In this document: one piece after another, positions 1 to 7,392 of the stretch
How positions within the stretch are numbered: the stretch's first letter is position 1
How the letters are laid out: each line of letters opens with the position of its first letter
From: Candidatus Melainabacteria bacterium
Lineage (GTDB): Bacteria > Cyanobacteriota > Vampirovibrionia > Obscuribacterales > Obscuribacteraceae
Length of the DNA stretch: 35,631 bases
NCBI GenBank assembly: GCA_003151275.1
Contig: PLXC01000093.1
Span: 1 to 35,631, forward strand
Direction: 5' to 3'
Notes under the pieces: generated by a model
Told to the model about the DNA's origin: nothing
The model's input: only the letters and a program-made list of their open reading frames with translations
Databases searched by the model: none
Program-made: the position numbers and the translations under genes

Positions 1-1155
1 TTTGAGCTGTTCATATTTTTTTAGCCAACCTTTGCTGATATCAACTTGTTCATAACCAAATCTTTCCCCATTTATGTTGACCGTTTGATTTGGAGAAACC
101 CAGTGATGACTTGCATCATAGTGGCCTCCTGGCACGCCAAATCCAACCCTGCCTGAAGCATTCCCGGTAGCACCATAGATGGTATCAGTTCCTTCTTTCC
201 ATGCTTTAGTAACCGCGTCAACTAATGCCGGATTGTGAGAACTGCCAGGGTTATGCGTTGGATAATAACTACCGGTTAGAGCTTGCATTAGCGTTTGGTT
301 TCTAGCCATGGCTCTATTCATGACTTCCTCGGCAAATGCTAATTGTGCGGCTGGTCCTTGAGAGCCTACTTCAGACGACATTCTGCCGGCAAATGCCGCC
401 ATAACTCTGGGATCTTGCAATTGCGCATCGAATTGTGATCTATCGATTGATCCTACTGGGACTTCTGGTGCTTTAAACGGTGGACGAACATCATCGGATG
501 GTCTGGAACGATACGGGGGCTGCTGATCGTTCGAGAGATCGCTTGGTGTGGAATCGTTAGGATTGATCGCTTTGAATTTCGCGCCAGCTGAGCCATACCA
601 ATCAGCATGTTGACCGCTTCGGTTTCGTTCCTGAGTAAAGCTTCCGTCCTGATTGGCAATGCCTCGCAAGACCACGTGCTCTTTGCCATCCGGTCCGGTC
701 ATGTGCAAGTGCACCATTTCCCGCGTTCCAGCTGCTTCTCGCTCTAAACGCAGATTATAACTTTGACCGTCTTTGCCTTGCATCGTCAGATTCGAAATGC
801 CTAACTTCGACAATTCGCGCACAGCCTCCAACTGTTGCTGAGGAGACGAATTGCCGTCAAACAACGTGGCTGCAGCGCCTTTGTTTTCAGGCGAGCGCTG
901 AGCTTCCGCAGGGGGACGTTTATCGGTGAGCGCGTCAAGTCCTCCAATTGAGCAGGACGGCAGAAAACGATTGGCTTGGTCCCGGTCACCGGAGTATTTA
1001 TAGAGATCCGTCCCGCGCTCCCGGTCACCTGAGTTTTTATAAAGATCCGGTCCCGAAGGGCACAGGTCCGAAACTCGACGCGACAAATCACCAGCTCGAT
1101 CACTCGGATCGGGGCGAGAGACTCGATCTGGGCGATGCGTTGCATCAGACACCAT
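1..1155 (-). CDS. Hypothetical protein, 3' end off the left edge; possible cell-wall-hydrolase-like C-terminus
   Basis: About 385 codons are visible on the minus strand, reading from ATG at 1155 and leaving the window at base 1 without a stop. The start is supported by GGAGG five bases upstream. The N-terminal part is Asp/Arg-rich and low complexity, with two tandem 13-residue units built around DLYKNSGDR and DLYKYSGDR (DNA 980-1049). A middle segment (LHMTGPDGKEHVVLRG) looks like a small beta domain. The visible C-terminus, from about FAEEVMNRAMARNQTL through GSYYPTHNPGSSHNP to GVPGGHYDASHHW, has the look of a lysozyme-like or SleB-like domain, with an (A/E)EVMNRA helix that could carry the catalytic Glu. 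That assignment is inference; I cannot name a family. No signal peptide is seen. The end of the protein is missing. Confidence 0.75.
   Translation of the reverse strand, partial: MVSDATHRPDRVSRPDPSDRAGDLSRRVSDLCPSGPDLYKNSGDRERGTDLYKYSGDRDQANRFLPSCSIGGLDALTDKRPPAEAQRSPENKGAAATLFDGNSSPQQQLEAVRELSKLGISNLTMQGKDGQSYNLRLEREAAGTREMVHLHMTGPDGKEHVVLRGIANQDGSFTQERNRSGQHADWYGSAGAKFKAINPNDSTPSDLSNDQQPPYRSRPSDDVRPPFKAPEVPVGSIDRSQFDAQLQDPRVMAAFAGRMSSEVGSQGPAAQLAFAEEVMNRAMARNQTLMQALTGSYYPTHNPGSSHNPALVDAVTKAWKEGTDTIYGATGNASGRVGFGVPGGHYDASHHWVSPNQTVNINGERFGYEQVDISKGWLKKYEQLK
980..1049. repeat. Two tandem 39-bp units inside the N-terminal coding region
   Basis: The segment TCCCGGTCACC...GATCCG occurs at 980-1010 and again at 1019-1049, a period of 39 bp or 13 codons. 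The copies differ at only a few bases. The frame is kept, so the repeat adds a SGDR(x)5-DLYK unit to the protein of 1-1155. Confidence 0.8.
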
Positions 1156-1247
1156 GTCGGCCTCCGGGCGTGCAAACGCACTTTAATAACGGTTCATTTC
1201 CCTCGACGCGTTCGCTGCGATGTGGCGATTCCAGGGGCATGGTTTAC

Positions 1248-1811
1248 CTAATAGTGCAGTGACTGACTGAGGATTGCCCCAACACTTCTGTGGGCAAGGC
1301 TGCCGCGCACACTGCTTGCGGCTCTATAACTGTCGTTGCCGCGATAGTCACTACCGTAACTCAGAATTGCTTGGGTATGGGTTTCAGTGCGATTTGAACT
1401 CGATCCCTCGGAAACATCTGGTGTGACACTCGGTGCTTTAGGTAGTGCCTGAGCTATTGCTTGCTTTGCCGTTGAATGAACGACGACAGGCAGTGGCACG
1501 TGATTTGGTTTGATGTAAACGGATTTTCTTTCAGGCATCGGCGCTGTGTTTGTTTGCTTGGAAGTGCCAGTGGCCACTGACTGGGTGTAACCAACCACAG
1601 GTGACCAGTTCCAGTGACCAAGGTTTGGATTGCCGCCAACCAGCTGCTTCTCCCAGCCTCTGACAGTGTACGAACCTGTTGTGTAGCGAACTCCTGGTCG
1701 CCAGTCTGAACGCATTGGCGTTCCTTGCGGCGCGGAAGATTGCGCGTAGCAAACTGAGCCTGCAACCGAGAATAAAGCGGTCAAGAAAATAATTAGAATC
1801 GAGGTGCGCAT
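1248..1811 (-). CDS. Small secreted protein of unknown function
   Basis: A protein of 187 residues if it starts at ATG 1811, which has AAGGAG six bases upstream; an in-frame ATG at 1829 lacks a comparable site. The first ~24 residues (MRTSILIIFLTALFSVAGSV...) form a typical signal peptide with probable cleavage after CYA. The mature protein has a Trp/Tyr/Gly-rich segment (RPGVRYTTGSYTVRG, then GGNPNLGHWNWSPVVGY), a Pro/Thr linker and a Ser-rich tail. I do not recognise the family. It lies just upstream of the partial gene at 1-1155 on the same strand, 92 bp away, so the two may be co-transcribed. Confidence 0.7.
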   Translation of the reverse strand: MRTSILIIFLTALFSVAGSVCYAQSSAPQGTPMRSDWRPGVRYTTGSYTVRGWEKQLVGGNPNLGHWNWSPVVGYTQSVATGTSKQTNTAPMPERKSVYIKPNHVPLPVVVHSTAKQAIAQALPKAPSVTPDVSEGSSSNRTETHTQAILSYGSDYRGNDSYRAASSVRGSLAHRSVGAILSQSLHY

Positions 1812-1936
1812 GAAAGCTCCTTCTGCCAAATGAGGGGGGCAAAAGTCGGAAGGCGAATTTTAGTAACTTGTTTCCACCTTGTAGTATTAGGAAATGACAT
1901 TACCAAAATGTTTCCATCTCACCCGGTAGGCTAAAA

Positions 1937-2434
1937 ATGGAAGATTGGATATCGGACGAAGAACCCAAAGCCCAACCTGAACCATCAAGAGGTGGTGGAT
2001 CAGGCGGTGGCAAGACACGCATCGGCGCTGGGAATGACGGCGAATCTGATCCCGGCAGCATCATTGTATTTGCACAGGAAGAAACAAGGCGCCTTGGCTT
2101 TAACTCTGTGGGCACAGAGCACATTTTGATCGGTCTTATTCGCTGTCGTTCTGGAATTGCACCCGGCGTTCTATCTGACCTTGGCGTCACGGTTGAGGCG
2201 GCACGAGCTAAGGTAGAATCAATCACTGGCCGCGGCAGCGGTTTTGCTACCAAGGAAATGCCATTCACGCCGAGGGCGAGACTTGTACTGCAGTTGGCCT
2301 GGGAGGAAGCTCGTGACCTAGGACACAATTACGTCGGATCGGAACATCTTCTGTTGGGAATTGTAAAAGAAGGCAATGGCGTAGCCTCACGAGTATTGGA
2401 GAAGTTCAAAATTGATGGTGCCTTAGTGCGCTAG
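1937..2434 (+). CDS. Stand-alone Clp N-terminal (ClpC/ClpA-type R-domain) protein
   Basis: A 165-residue protein with two Clp_N repeats, roughly residues 41-95 (SIIVFAQEETRRLGFNSVGTEHILIGLI) and 110-160 (ARLVLQLAWEEARDLGHNYVGSEHLLLGIV). These are the hallmark motifs of the ClpC N-domain, which binds adaptors and substrates. A Gly/Ser-rich acidic stretch of about 38 residues precedes them. No Walker A or B motif follows, so it cannot unfold proteins itself. Family knowledge suggests stand-alone Clp_N proteins act as adaptors or decoys of ClpC or in stress sensing; the role here is inference. The start has GGTAGG a few bases upstream. An open frame without a start codon follows in another phase (2427-2627). 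Confidence 0.88.
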   Translation: MEDWISDEEPKAQPEPSRGGGSGGGKTRIGAGNDGESDPGSIIVFAQEETRRLGFNSVGTEHILIGLIRCRSGIAPGVLSDLGVTVEAARAKVESITGRGSGFATKEMPFTPRARLVLQLAWEEARDLGHNYVGSEHLLLGIVKEGNGVASRVLEKFKIDGALVR

Positions 2435-2627
2435 AAAATGTATCGAGCAATTTAGATTAGCATTAGAGATTCATACGAACTTTCCTCGGCAATCATATCT
2501 ACAGCAGTATCTTTCAACTGAGGTGAAGAGAATTCTCGACTTGGCGCAAGTATTTGGATTTGTTGAAGAAGCGCAATTTTTCGAAGATTACCTGCTCAAA
2601 ATTCGAAAAAACAAAGTCAGCCGGTAG
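2427..2627 (+). other. Open frame without start codon after the Clp_N gene; possible frameshifted tail or relic
   Basis: In the +1 phase relative to the Clp_N gene, 66 codons are open from just after a TAG at 2424-2426 to a TAG at 2625-2627. The translation looks protein-like, with an amphipathic Arg/Lys/Glu-rich helix pattern (LSTEVKRILDLAQVFGFVEE, then FFEDYLLKIRKNK). No ATG with a ribosome site opens it; GTG at 2523 is the only plausible internal start and has no Shine-Dalgarno. It overlaps the end of the Clp_N gene by 8 bp. It could be the lost C-terminal part of a longer ancestral protein, a frameshift product, or chance. Confidence 0.35.
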
Positions 2628-2994
2628 ACACCGCGCGCGATACCATAGACATATTTGATTTGCCATTCAATAGCATATTCATTCGAGTCTTCCCGCACAA
2701 AAGTAGCGACATAAAATTAGATTGGCGCGAACACTACTGCAGCTGAAACAACGTGCATTGATATGAAGCAAGAACCACAGTCGACTTTGCAGACCACTCT
2801 AAAGTGGTCGCTGCACCACTGGTAGTATCAAGAAAATAAGGCCAATGTAAATCTTCAAAAATAATTAATATGGCAAACAGCTCAGCCTGGGCTATTCTCT
2901 TGCTGGTAGTCAAGTGAAGTGATGACCAGATTTAGGTCCACATAAGCTATGCGACTGCTTCAATAAGCCTTATGCTCATCATCAAAGGCACTAG
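2435..2994 (+). other. Long intergenic region upstream of the ergothioneine-type operon
   Basis: This 560-bp stretch holds the start-less open frame described separately (to 2627). From 2628 on I see no gene. The only structured element is the inverted repeat at 2792-2809. AT-rich sequence at 2860-2880 (containing TAATAT) could host a promoter for the operon beginning at 2995, but I find no convincing -35 partner. Confidence 0.5.
2792..2809. promoter_or_regulatory. Inverted repeat GACCACT-CTAA-AGTGGTC, possible operator
   Basis: A perfect 7-bp inverted repeat with a 4-base spacer, flanked by GCAG and CTGC that could lengthen it imperfectly. It lies about 190 bp upstream of the first gene of the five-gene catabolic operon and is not followed by a T-run, so it is more likely a protein-binding site or RNA structure than a terminator. 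The function is inference. Confidence 0.35.
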
Positions 2995-4629
2995 ATGGCG
3001 ACGTGGGGAGCGCCAAACATGGTCGCGTACGGACATGAATCGACTATCCAGCCGGCACAGGACCGAGAGGTACTGCTCACCGGTGAAGACCTGACAATTG
3101 ATCAGGTCGTTTCAGTTGCCCGTCAATTTTCCAAAGTTTCTTTATCAGACGAAGCTCGCGTCCGTGTTCGTGCGGCGCGAGACATTGTCGATCATATAAC
3201 CGACGACGAATTAGTTTATGGCTTGAATACTGAGCTTGGTCCGTTGGCCCATCAATTGGTTCCAGCAGACCGTTTGGAGCAGTACCAAATCAGCACTATC
3301 GTCGGTCATGCCGTGGCATACGGGCAACTGTTCGAGACTTCATCGGTAAGAGCAATGATGCTTGCGCGTGCGAACGGTATGGCTCGGGCCGGCGTCGGTG
3401 TGCGCGGTGAAATAATTGACGCGTTGATCGAGCTTTTGAACAAAGAGGTACATCCTATCGTTCGCGCTGGTGGCTCGATTGGACAAGCCGACCTGGCTGA
3501 GATGTCGCAGATTGGTTTAGTGCTAGTAGGGTTAGGTGAAGCCGAGTATAAAGGCCAAGTCATGCCTGGCGACCAAGCGCTCACAGCTATCGGCATGAAA
3601 CCGTTAGTTCTGCAAGTCAAAGAAGCGCTTGGATTGATCAGCGCAAATGGCGTCACGATTGGCTATGGTTCGATCGTTATTGCTGATGCAATCTCTGTTC
3701 TAGACGTATTCAACTTATCGGCGGCGTTGTCGCTCGAAGCTTTCGGCGCTAACCTGAGCATCATCCATCCAGCTGCAGCGCGCTTAAAACCTCATCCTGG
3801 GCACATTGCCACTTCGAAGCGCTTGCGCAAACTTCTGCAAGACAGTTACTTGTGGAAAAAAGGCGCAGCACGAAAATTGCAAGATTCGCTTTCATTTAGA
3901 TGCATCCCGCAAGTTCACGGTGCCCTTGATGAAGCTTGCGATCATCTCCGCCAATCAATGGAAATCGAACTGAACTCAGGTGGAGACAATCCTATTGTCA
4001 GCATTGAGGATGGCACTATTGTCTCAGTCGGCAATTTCGACGTGACGAATATTGCCATAGCGTTCGACAATTTACGCATCGCTCTTGTGCACGTAGTTCG
4101 ACTAGCTAACGAGCGCCTGCACAAGCATCTCTGGTCGGACTTCAGCGCTTTGCCGACAGGATTAGCAAGGCCAGAAAACCCACTCACCAGGCTTTTGCCG
4201 CTGGCTCGGACATGTTCATCACTTACCGCTGAAGCACAAAGTCTTGCCAATCCTATTTCACTTTCTTACGGCTCACAATTGGGTGAAGGAGTGGAGGATC
4301 ACGGCAGTATGGCACCGCTGGCTGTGAAAGCAACCGCCCGGTTGATTTATGTCGCTCGGCGTGTAGCGGCACTGGAATTAATGATCTCAGCTTCCGCAAT
4401 TGATATGCGCGGCAATCCATGCCTTGGGAAAGGCACTCAGATTGCCTACGAAATTGTCCACGCACATCCTTCATTAGATGCAAACGTTTGGAAGACCGAA
4501 CTAGAACGTGTTGTCGAAGCCGTTTCGGAAGGAAAGCTCCTCTATTGGGTGAATGAAGCCGTGACAAATACTGATATCGACGGAGTGAAAGTAGCGCAAG
4601 CACAGATCAAACAAGGAGAGCAGTCGTGA
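2995..4629 (+). CDS. Ergothionase-like, MIO-less histidine ammonia-lyase homologue
   Basis: A 544-residue member of the histidine/phenylalanine ammonia-lyase superfamily. Landmarks are YGLNTELGPLAH (residues 75-86), QDSLSFRCIPQVHG (296-309) and NSGGDNPIV (327-335). The normal cofactor segment GSVGASGDLAP is here GSIGQADLAEM (160-170): the Ala-Ser-Gly triad that cyclises to MIO is absent. From published work as I recall it, ergothionase is a superfamily member that works without MIO and eliminates trimethylamine from ergothioneine to give thiourocanate. The four genes downstream fit exactly that pathway, so this is the likely first enzyme. ATG 2995 has AAGG seven bases upstream; ATG 3019 (GGGGAG upstream) is an alternative. 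Its stop overlaps the next start. Histidine ammonia-lyase activity is unlikely. Confidence 0.82.
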   Translation: MATWGAPNMVAYGHESTIQPAQDREVLLTGEDLTIDQVVSVARQFSKVSLSDEARVRVRAARDIVDHITDDELVYGLNTELGPLAHQLVPADRLEQYQISTIVGHAVAYGQLFETSSVRAMMLARANGMARAGVGVRGEIIDALIELLNKEVHPIVRAGGSIGQADLAEMSQIGLVLVGLGEAEYKGQVMPGDQALTAIGMKPLVLQVKEALGLISANGVTIGYGSIVIADAISVLDVFNLSAALSLEAFGANLSIIHPAAARLKPHPGHIATSKRLRKLLQDSYLWKKGAARKLQDSLSFRCIPQVHGALDEACDHLRQSMEIELNSGGDNPIVSIEDGTIVSVGNFDVTNIAIAFDNLRIALVHVVRLANERLHKHLWSDFSALPTGLARPENPLTRLLPLARTCSSLTAEAQSLANPISLSYGSQLGEGVEDHGSMAPLAVKATARLIYVARRVAALELMISASAIDMRGNPCLGKGTQIAYEIVHAHPSLDANVWKTELERVVEAVSEGKLLYWVNEAVTNTDIDGVKVAQAQIKQGEQS

Positions 4630-6278
4630 CTGCACAAACCAAACCTTTGCACACTCGCATCAGCGCAGGGCGCGGAACGGAATTGCGTTGTCGCGGCTGG
4701 AGACAAGAAGCACTATTGCGTTTGCTCGAGAATAATCTGGAAAATGCGGAGCGACAAGAGGATCTTGTTGTCTACGCCAGCTTTGCAAAGGCAGCAAGAG
4801 ACTGGGATTCGTATCATAAAATCGTTCACGCTCTAAAAAACATGGACGAAGGTCAAACCCTGATAGTTCAATCAGGCAAACCGATCGGAATTTTCAAGAC
4901 GCATAAAATGGCGCCCCTGGTGCTTATGGCCTGTGGCAATATGGTAGGACGGTGGGCGACACCTGAAAACTTTTACGATTTACAGGAAAAAGGCCTGATG
5001 ATCTGGGGCGGACTTACCGCTGCTGATTGGCAGTACATTGGCTCCCAGGGAGTGATTCAAGGAACGTATGAAATTTTGTCCCAAGTGGCAAAAGAGCATT
5101 TCGGTGGTTCCTTGAAAGGGAAATTCGTCCTCACTGCCGGTATGGGCGGCATGGGTGGCGCCCAACCTCTTGCGGGGAAACTGGCGGGAGCAGTGATTCT
5201 CGTTGTCGAAGTGGATCGTAGTCGAATTGAAAAACGCGTTGCTGCTGGTTACTGCGAACTAATTGCGGACAGTTTGGACGAGGCACTGGCGTTGGTCAAA
5301 GAGGCTCAGGATAAAGGGATCGCCAGATCTATAAGTATGGTTGGCAACGCCGCAGAAGTTTATCCTGAGCTAGTCAAACATGGTATCACTCCAGATGTAG
5401 TCACGGACCAAACCTCCGCTCACGATACACTTTTCGGTTATATTCCTGCAGGAATGGGGATCGACGAGACAGACGCACTGCGCAAATCGAACCCAACAGA
5501 AGTGCGTAAACTTGCACTCGCTTCCATCGCGATTGAAGTGCAAGCGATGCTTGCCTTTAAAAGGAATGGCTCGATAGTGTTCGACAACGGCAATAACATC
5601 CGCTCGCAAGCAGCTGAAGCTGGGGTAACAGACGCTTTCGACATTGACATTTTTACCGCCCGTTATTTGAGACCACTCTTTTGCAAAGGCATCGGTCCCT
5701 TCAGATGGATTGCCTTAACAGGAAATCCAGAAGACATCCACGTCATCGATCAGCTCGTGCTGGACCACTTTCCAGACAACGATCTGGCCACCAATTGGAT
5801 CAAGCTAGCGCGCGAGCATATTAAATTCGAAGCATTGCCTGCACGAATCTGTTGGCTCGGACATGGGGAACGCACCAAGCTCGCCTTGTTGGTCAATGAT
5901 GCAGTCCGAGACGGCAAGCTCTCGGGACCGATAGCGTTTACGCGCGATCATCTCGATGGAGCCGCGATGACGCATCCTCGCATCGGCACAGAGGGAATGT
6001 TAGATGGCAGCGATGCCATTTCAGATTGGCCGCTGCTTAACGCCCTTCTCAACACCGCGTCGGCTGCGGATCTCGTCGCCATACACTCTGGAGGCGGCGG
6101 CTATTCCGGTTACATGACCAGCGCCGGTGCTACGATCACAGCCGACGGCAGCGAAGAAGCGGCGCAACGACTATCGACAGCACTGACAGCTGACACAGGC
6201 ATTGGCGTCTTGCGCTTTGCCGATGCAGGTTACCCGGAAGCTCAGGAAACAGCCAAAGTCCACAAGCTCGGACTTTAG
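4626..6278 (+). CDS. Thiourocanate hydratase-like urocanase homologue
   Basis: A 550-residue urocanase-family protein. It keeps the NAD-binding AGMGGMGGAQPLAGK (171-185), DQTSAHD (261-267), FDNGNNIRSQA (319-329) and LFCKGIGPFRW (351-361). Regions that contact the substrate in urocanases differ: the usual RDHLDxGSVASPxRET is RDHLDGAAMTHPRIGTE (440-456), and HHGGGVGxGYSxHAG is HSGGGGYSGYMTSAG (487-501). Thiourocanate hydratase is a published branch of this family that hydrates thiourocanate to a thiohydantoin propionate; context and divergence point to it. The start is GTG at 4626, overlapping the previous stop as GTGA with AAGGAG at 4613-4618, so translational coupling is likely. True urocanase (HutU) is the alternative but less likely, since no hutI/hutG follows. 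Confidence 0.83.
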   Translation: MTAQTKPLHTRISAGRGTELRCRGWRQEALLRLLENNLENAERQEDLVVYASFAKAARDWDSYHKIVHALKNMDEGQTLIVQSGKPIGIFKTHKMAPLVLMACGNMVGRWATPENFYDLQEKGLMIWGGLTAADWQYIGSQGVIQGTYEILSQVAKEHFGGSLKGKFVLTAGMGGMGGAQPLAGKLAGAVILVVEVDRSRIEKRVAAGYCELIADSLDEALALVKEAQDKGIARSISMVGNAAEVYPELVKHGITPDVVTDQTSAHDTLFGYIPAGMGIDETDALRKSNPTEVRKLALASIAIEVQAMLAFKRNGSIVFDNGNNIRSQAAEAGVTDAFDIDIFTARYLRPLFCKGIGPFRWIALTGNPEDIHVIDQLVLDHFPDNDLATNWIKLAREHIKFEALPARICWLGHGERTKLALLVNDAVRDGKLSGPIAFTRDHLDGAAMTHPRIGTEGMLDGSDAISDWPLLNALLNTASAADLVAIHSGGGGYSGYMTSAGATITADGSEEAAQRLSTALTADTGIGVLRFADAGYPEAQETAKVHKLGL

Positions 6279-6298
6279 TCAAAGAAAGGGAGAAGTAA

Positions 6299-7381
6299 AT
6301 GCGCAAATTAGTTGCGGCCGATGTTGCAGCCGCCGTCACAGGTGGCTCAGTCTTAGCTGCGGGAGGCGGCGGGTGGGTCGATCACGGTTACCTTATTGGT
6401 CAAATTGCCACCAGTCTCGGTGAACCAACGCTCGCCAGCATTGACGAAATTCCCGAAGACGGCATTGTTGTCACGGTCACGGCAATCGGATCACCTGCTG
6501 CAAAAGACTGGCAGATGTTTCCAATCGATTATGTACGCGCCCTTCAGCTGCTGATCGAGGCGCTCGGCAAGCCAATCGCCGGAGTCATAACCGCCCAAAA
6601 CGGATCATCGACTACGTTGAACGGCTGGAATCAATCAGCAATACTTGGCATTCCGGTGATCGATGCGGCAGGAAATGGACGGGCGCAGCCCACTGGAAAG
6701 TTTGGCTCCATGGGACTTCTGACAAAGCCCGGTTATCAAACCATTCAAACCGCAGCCGGAGGCAATCGGGCACAAGGACGTTATTTGGAAGTCACCGTCC
6801 GCGGTGAAGTGGCCAGAGCTGACGATATTCTGCGCGCCGTTTCCCTGCAGTCAGGCGGTTTTATCGCGGCCGCAAGAAATCCGATAGCCGCATCTTATAT
6901 AAAAGAACACGCCGCAATCGGTGCCATTTCTTACGCGATCAAACTTGGCGAGGCGATGCTGAAAGCAAAAGATGATGGACCGGAAGCAGTGATTTCTGCA
7001 GCCGTGCGAGAGACGAAAGGACGCATTCTTGGTGTCGGTCCTGTCAAAAATGCTGCTGTTGATACACGTGACAGTTGGGACTTCGCGCGCTTTCAAGTGC
7101 AAGACGAGAAAGGAATATTGACCCTGCACACAATGAACGAATATATGGCGGTAGACAGAGACGGCGAAAGACTCTCAACTTTCCCGGATCTAATAACGAC
7201 GCTGTCGCTCGATACAGGGTTACCTGTAAGCGTTGCACAAATGAGAGAGGGAACAAGAGTGGCTGTGTTGGTAAATAATAAAGCGGACCTTCCGCTCGGA
7301 ACCGGTGCACGGCAGCCCGATGCATATCACGAAGTTGAGGCAGCCATGGGAATCGATCTTCTTTCATACGCGCTTGCGTAA
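6299..7381 (+). CDS. DUF917-family protein, probable thiohydantoin desulfurase
   Basis: A 360-residue DUF917 protein recognised by the N-terminal GGSVLAAGGGGWVDHG, the DEIPEDGIVVTVTAIGSPAA stretch and the central AQNGSSTTLNGWNQSAILGIPVIDAAGNGRAQP block. DUF917 proteins are usually annotated as hydantoinase-associated and had no firm role until the ergothioneine pathway work, in which a new enzyme type removes sulfur from thiohydantoin-propionate to give hydantoin-propionate and sulfide. Equating that enzyme with this family is from memory plus context. Start ATG with AAGGGAGAAG upstream; it lies 20 bp after the urocanase homologue and 11 bp before the hydantoinase homologue, clearly one operon. 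Cytosolic; no signal peptide. Confidence 0.8.
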   Translation: MRKLVAADVAAAVTGGSVLAAGGGGWVDHGYLIGQIATSLGEPTLASIDEIPEDGIVVTVTAIGSPAAKDWQMFPIDYVRALQLLIEALGKPIAGVITAQNGSSTTLNGWNQSAILGIPVIDAAGNGRAQPTGKFGSMGLLTKPGYQTIQTAAGGNRAQGRYLEVTVRGEVARADDILRAVSLQSGGFIAAARNPIAASYIKEHAAIGAISYAIKLGEAMLKAKDDGPEAVISAAVRETKGRILGVGPVKNAAVDTRDSWDFARFQVQDEKGILTLHTMNEYMAVDRDGERLSTFPDLITTLSLDTGLPVSVAQMREGTRVAVLVNNKADLPLGTGARQPDAYHEVEAAMGIDLLSYALA

Positions 7382-7392
7382 GGAGTTTCAAT

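Noticed and set aside
948..1262. Plus-strand open frame opposite the partial gene
   Set aside because: It lies fully antisense to a frame with a good start and ribosome site, has Arg/Pro-rich shadow composition and no ribosome site of its own.
2995..6278. Histidine utilisation (hutH-hutU) operon
   Set aside because: The first protein lacks the Ala-Ser-Gly triad, the second has altered substrate motifs, and the downstream genes are DUF917, hydantoinase and carbamoylase rather than hutI/hutG.
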